A stretch of 5,973 bases of DNA from an uncultured Collinsella sp. (GTDB lineage Bacteria > Actinomycetota > Coriobacteriia > Coriobacteriales > Coriobacteriaceae): the NCBI GenBank assembly GCA_900550735.1, contig URTD01000123.1, forward strand, positions 1 through 5,973, written 5' to 3'. The position numbers were made by a program, and so were the translations under genes. Each line of letters starts with the position of its first letter. Position 1 is the first letter of the stretch. The notes under the pieces are model-generated. The model was given only the letters and a program-made list of their open reading frames with translations. It did not search any database and was not told the DNA's origin. This document shows positions 5,226 through 5,973 of the stretch, piece by piece.

Positions 5226-5973
5226 GTGTCTGATCAACAGCAAGAAAACGAAATAACTACGACGCAGGCCGCTCCCGCTGCACCGGTTGCGTCGGACCAG
5301 GTCGCGGTGCCCGCGCAAGACTCGGCTCCTGAGACGCCTAAGGCTGCTTCGACGCCTATGCCTGCAACGGCTGAGAAGGCCGTGCCTGCAACTGGTGAGG
5401 AGGCTGCTCCGGCAAAGCCCAAGCGCACGCGCCGCACGGCCAAGTCTGCCGCTGACGGCGAGGAGGTCGCCAAGCCCAAGCGCCGCACCACGCGCACGAC
5501 TCGCGCCAAGCGCACCGTTGCGGCTGACTCCTCGGCGCCGATTTCCGATGAGGTCGCGCAGGCGCGTGCGTTGGCGCAGATTAGCGAGGCTCAGGTGGTG
5601 CGCGCCCGCCGTCGTGCTGCCGAGCGAGAGGCCGCGGCTCTGACCGAGCTTGCAGCTCCGTCTGTGCCCGAGACGCCTGCCGCCACCGAGACGCCTGCCG
5701 CCGACCTGCCGACCGAGAAGCCGGCGCCGCGCACACGCCGTCGCACGGCTGCTAAGGCCGAGCAGGTAGCTGAACAGGTACCCCCCGAGCTCACCGAGGC
5801 TTCGGTTCGTTCCGCGGCAGGGGAGGGCGCATCGCCTGCTGAGCCCGCTGCGCCTGTCGAGGCCAGCGAAGTTCCCGTTGTCGATCCGGCTTTGCGCCCG
5901 CACCGTCGCGGTCGCAAGCCCAAGGCCTTCGTCGAGGCAGAGAAGGCCGCAGCCGCAGCTGCAGCCGCTCGGG
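5226..5973 (+). CDS. rho: Basic, low-complexity N-terminal region of a large protein, probably transcription termination factor Rho (3'-truncated by window edge)
   Basis: The frame is open from GTG 5226 to the window end (249 codons). An in-frame TGA at 5214-5216 leaves GTG 5226 as the first usable start, giving an N-terminus VSDQQQENEI. Everything visible is disordered-looking and rich in Ala, Pro, Glu, Thr, Arg and Lys. Basic clusters lie at 64-73 (KPKRTRRTAK), 83-96, 126-130, 169-177 (RTRRRTAAK) and 226-233 (HRRGRKPK), separated by acidic/Ala-Pro linkers, and the visible part ends in a run of Ala. Actinobacterial Rho proteins are known to carry long Arg-rich N-terminal RNA-binding extensions, and a basic RRGRKPK cluster late in such an extension is compatible with Rho. 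No Rho_N, RNA-binding or ATPase motif is inside the window, so the call rests on composition and my impression of gene order. Alternatives are an RNase E/G-like or histone H1-like protein. The coding call is firm; the name is not. Confidence 0.5.
   Translation, partial: MSDQQQENEITTTQAAPAAPVASDQVAVPAQDSAPETPKAASTPMPATAEKAVPATGEEAAPAKPKRTRRTAKSAADGEEVAKPKRRTTRTTRAKRTVAADSSAPISDEVAQARALAQISEAQVVRARRRAAEREAAALTELAAPSVPETPAATETPAADLPTEKPAPRTRRRTAAKAEQVAEQVPPELTEASVRSAAGEGASPAEPAAPVEASEVPVVDPALRPHRRGRKPKAFVEAEKAAAAAAAAR
5361..5408 (+). repeat. Tandem 24-nt repeat inside the putative rho extension
   Basis: Two in-frame 8-codon units encode PATAEKAV and PATGEEAA. They suggest that the low-complexity extension grew by in-frame duplication. 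Confidence 0.5.
5670..5705 (+). repeat. Tandem 18-nt repeat inside the putative rho extension
   Basis: Two in-frame units encode ETPAAT and ETPAAD and match at 16 of 18 nucleotides, indicating a recent slippage-type duplication in the linker between basic clusters. Confidence 0.65.

Noticed and set aside
5076..5903. 275-codon open frame on the minus strand opposite the putative rho
   Set aside because: The Arg/Leu/Ser/Gly-rich low-complexity translation mirrors the repeated basic codons of the + strand frame; it has no ribosome site or recognisable domain, and it runs through the promoter region.

Overview
The window reads as a chromosomal segment of a high-GC Gram-positive bacterium. Codon use (GCC, CTG, AAG, GTC), the CarD-family regulator and the Arg/Lys/Ala-rich N-terminal extension ahead of what is probably Rho suggest an actinobacterium. 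My best guess is the Coriobacteriia (Collinsella-like), inferred from general resemblance and not tested by a search.

Layout, left to right. (1) The 3' three quarters of proA (proline biosynthesis) on the + strand. (2) Two minus-strand genes: an HD-domain hydrolase-like protein and, upstream of it, a CarD/CdnL-family RNA polymerase-binding regulator. Each minus-strand gene is followed within about 17 nt by a copy of the same 15-16 bp palindromic hairpin with an identical 9-nt loop; the first copy also separates the HD gene from convergent proA. (3) A 342-bp AT-richer divergent spacer holding the promoter regions of the CarD gene (leftward) and argS (rightward). (4) argS, complete, 617 codons, with a strong intrinsic terminator. 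(5) About 700 bp without a convincing gene, containing two copies of a diverged 72-nt repeat with 5-bp inverted ends, a short palindrome, a repeated 11-mer and a pair of GTCCC-headed direct repeats. (6) A promoter, a ~137-nt leader and the 5' 249 codons of a gene that opens with a long low-complexity, basic, Ala/Pro/Glu-rich segment, most likely rho, cut off by the window end.

The gene set is mainly housekeeping: amino-acid synthesis, tRNA charging, global transcription control and termination. No CRISPR array, tRNA, rRNA, transposase or phage gene is visible. The less ordinary content lies in the spacers (the covarying terminator repeat, the 72-nt repeat pair, the leader before the putative rho) and in two protein details: an apparent internal insertion in ArgS and a CarD-family protein with no tryptophan at all. 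I did not find an evident new multi-gene system here.
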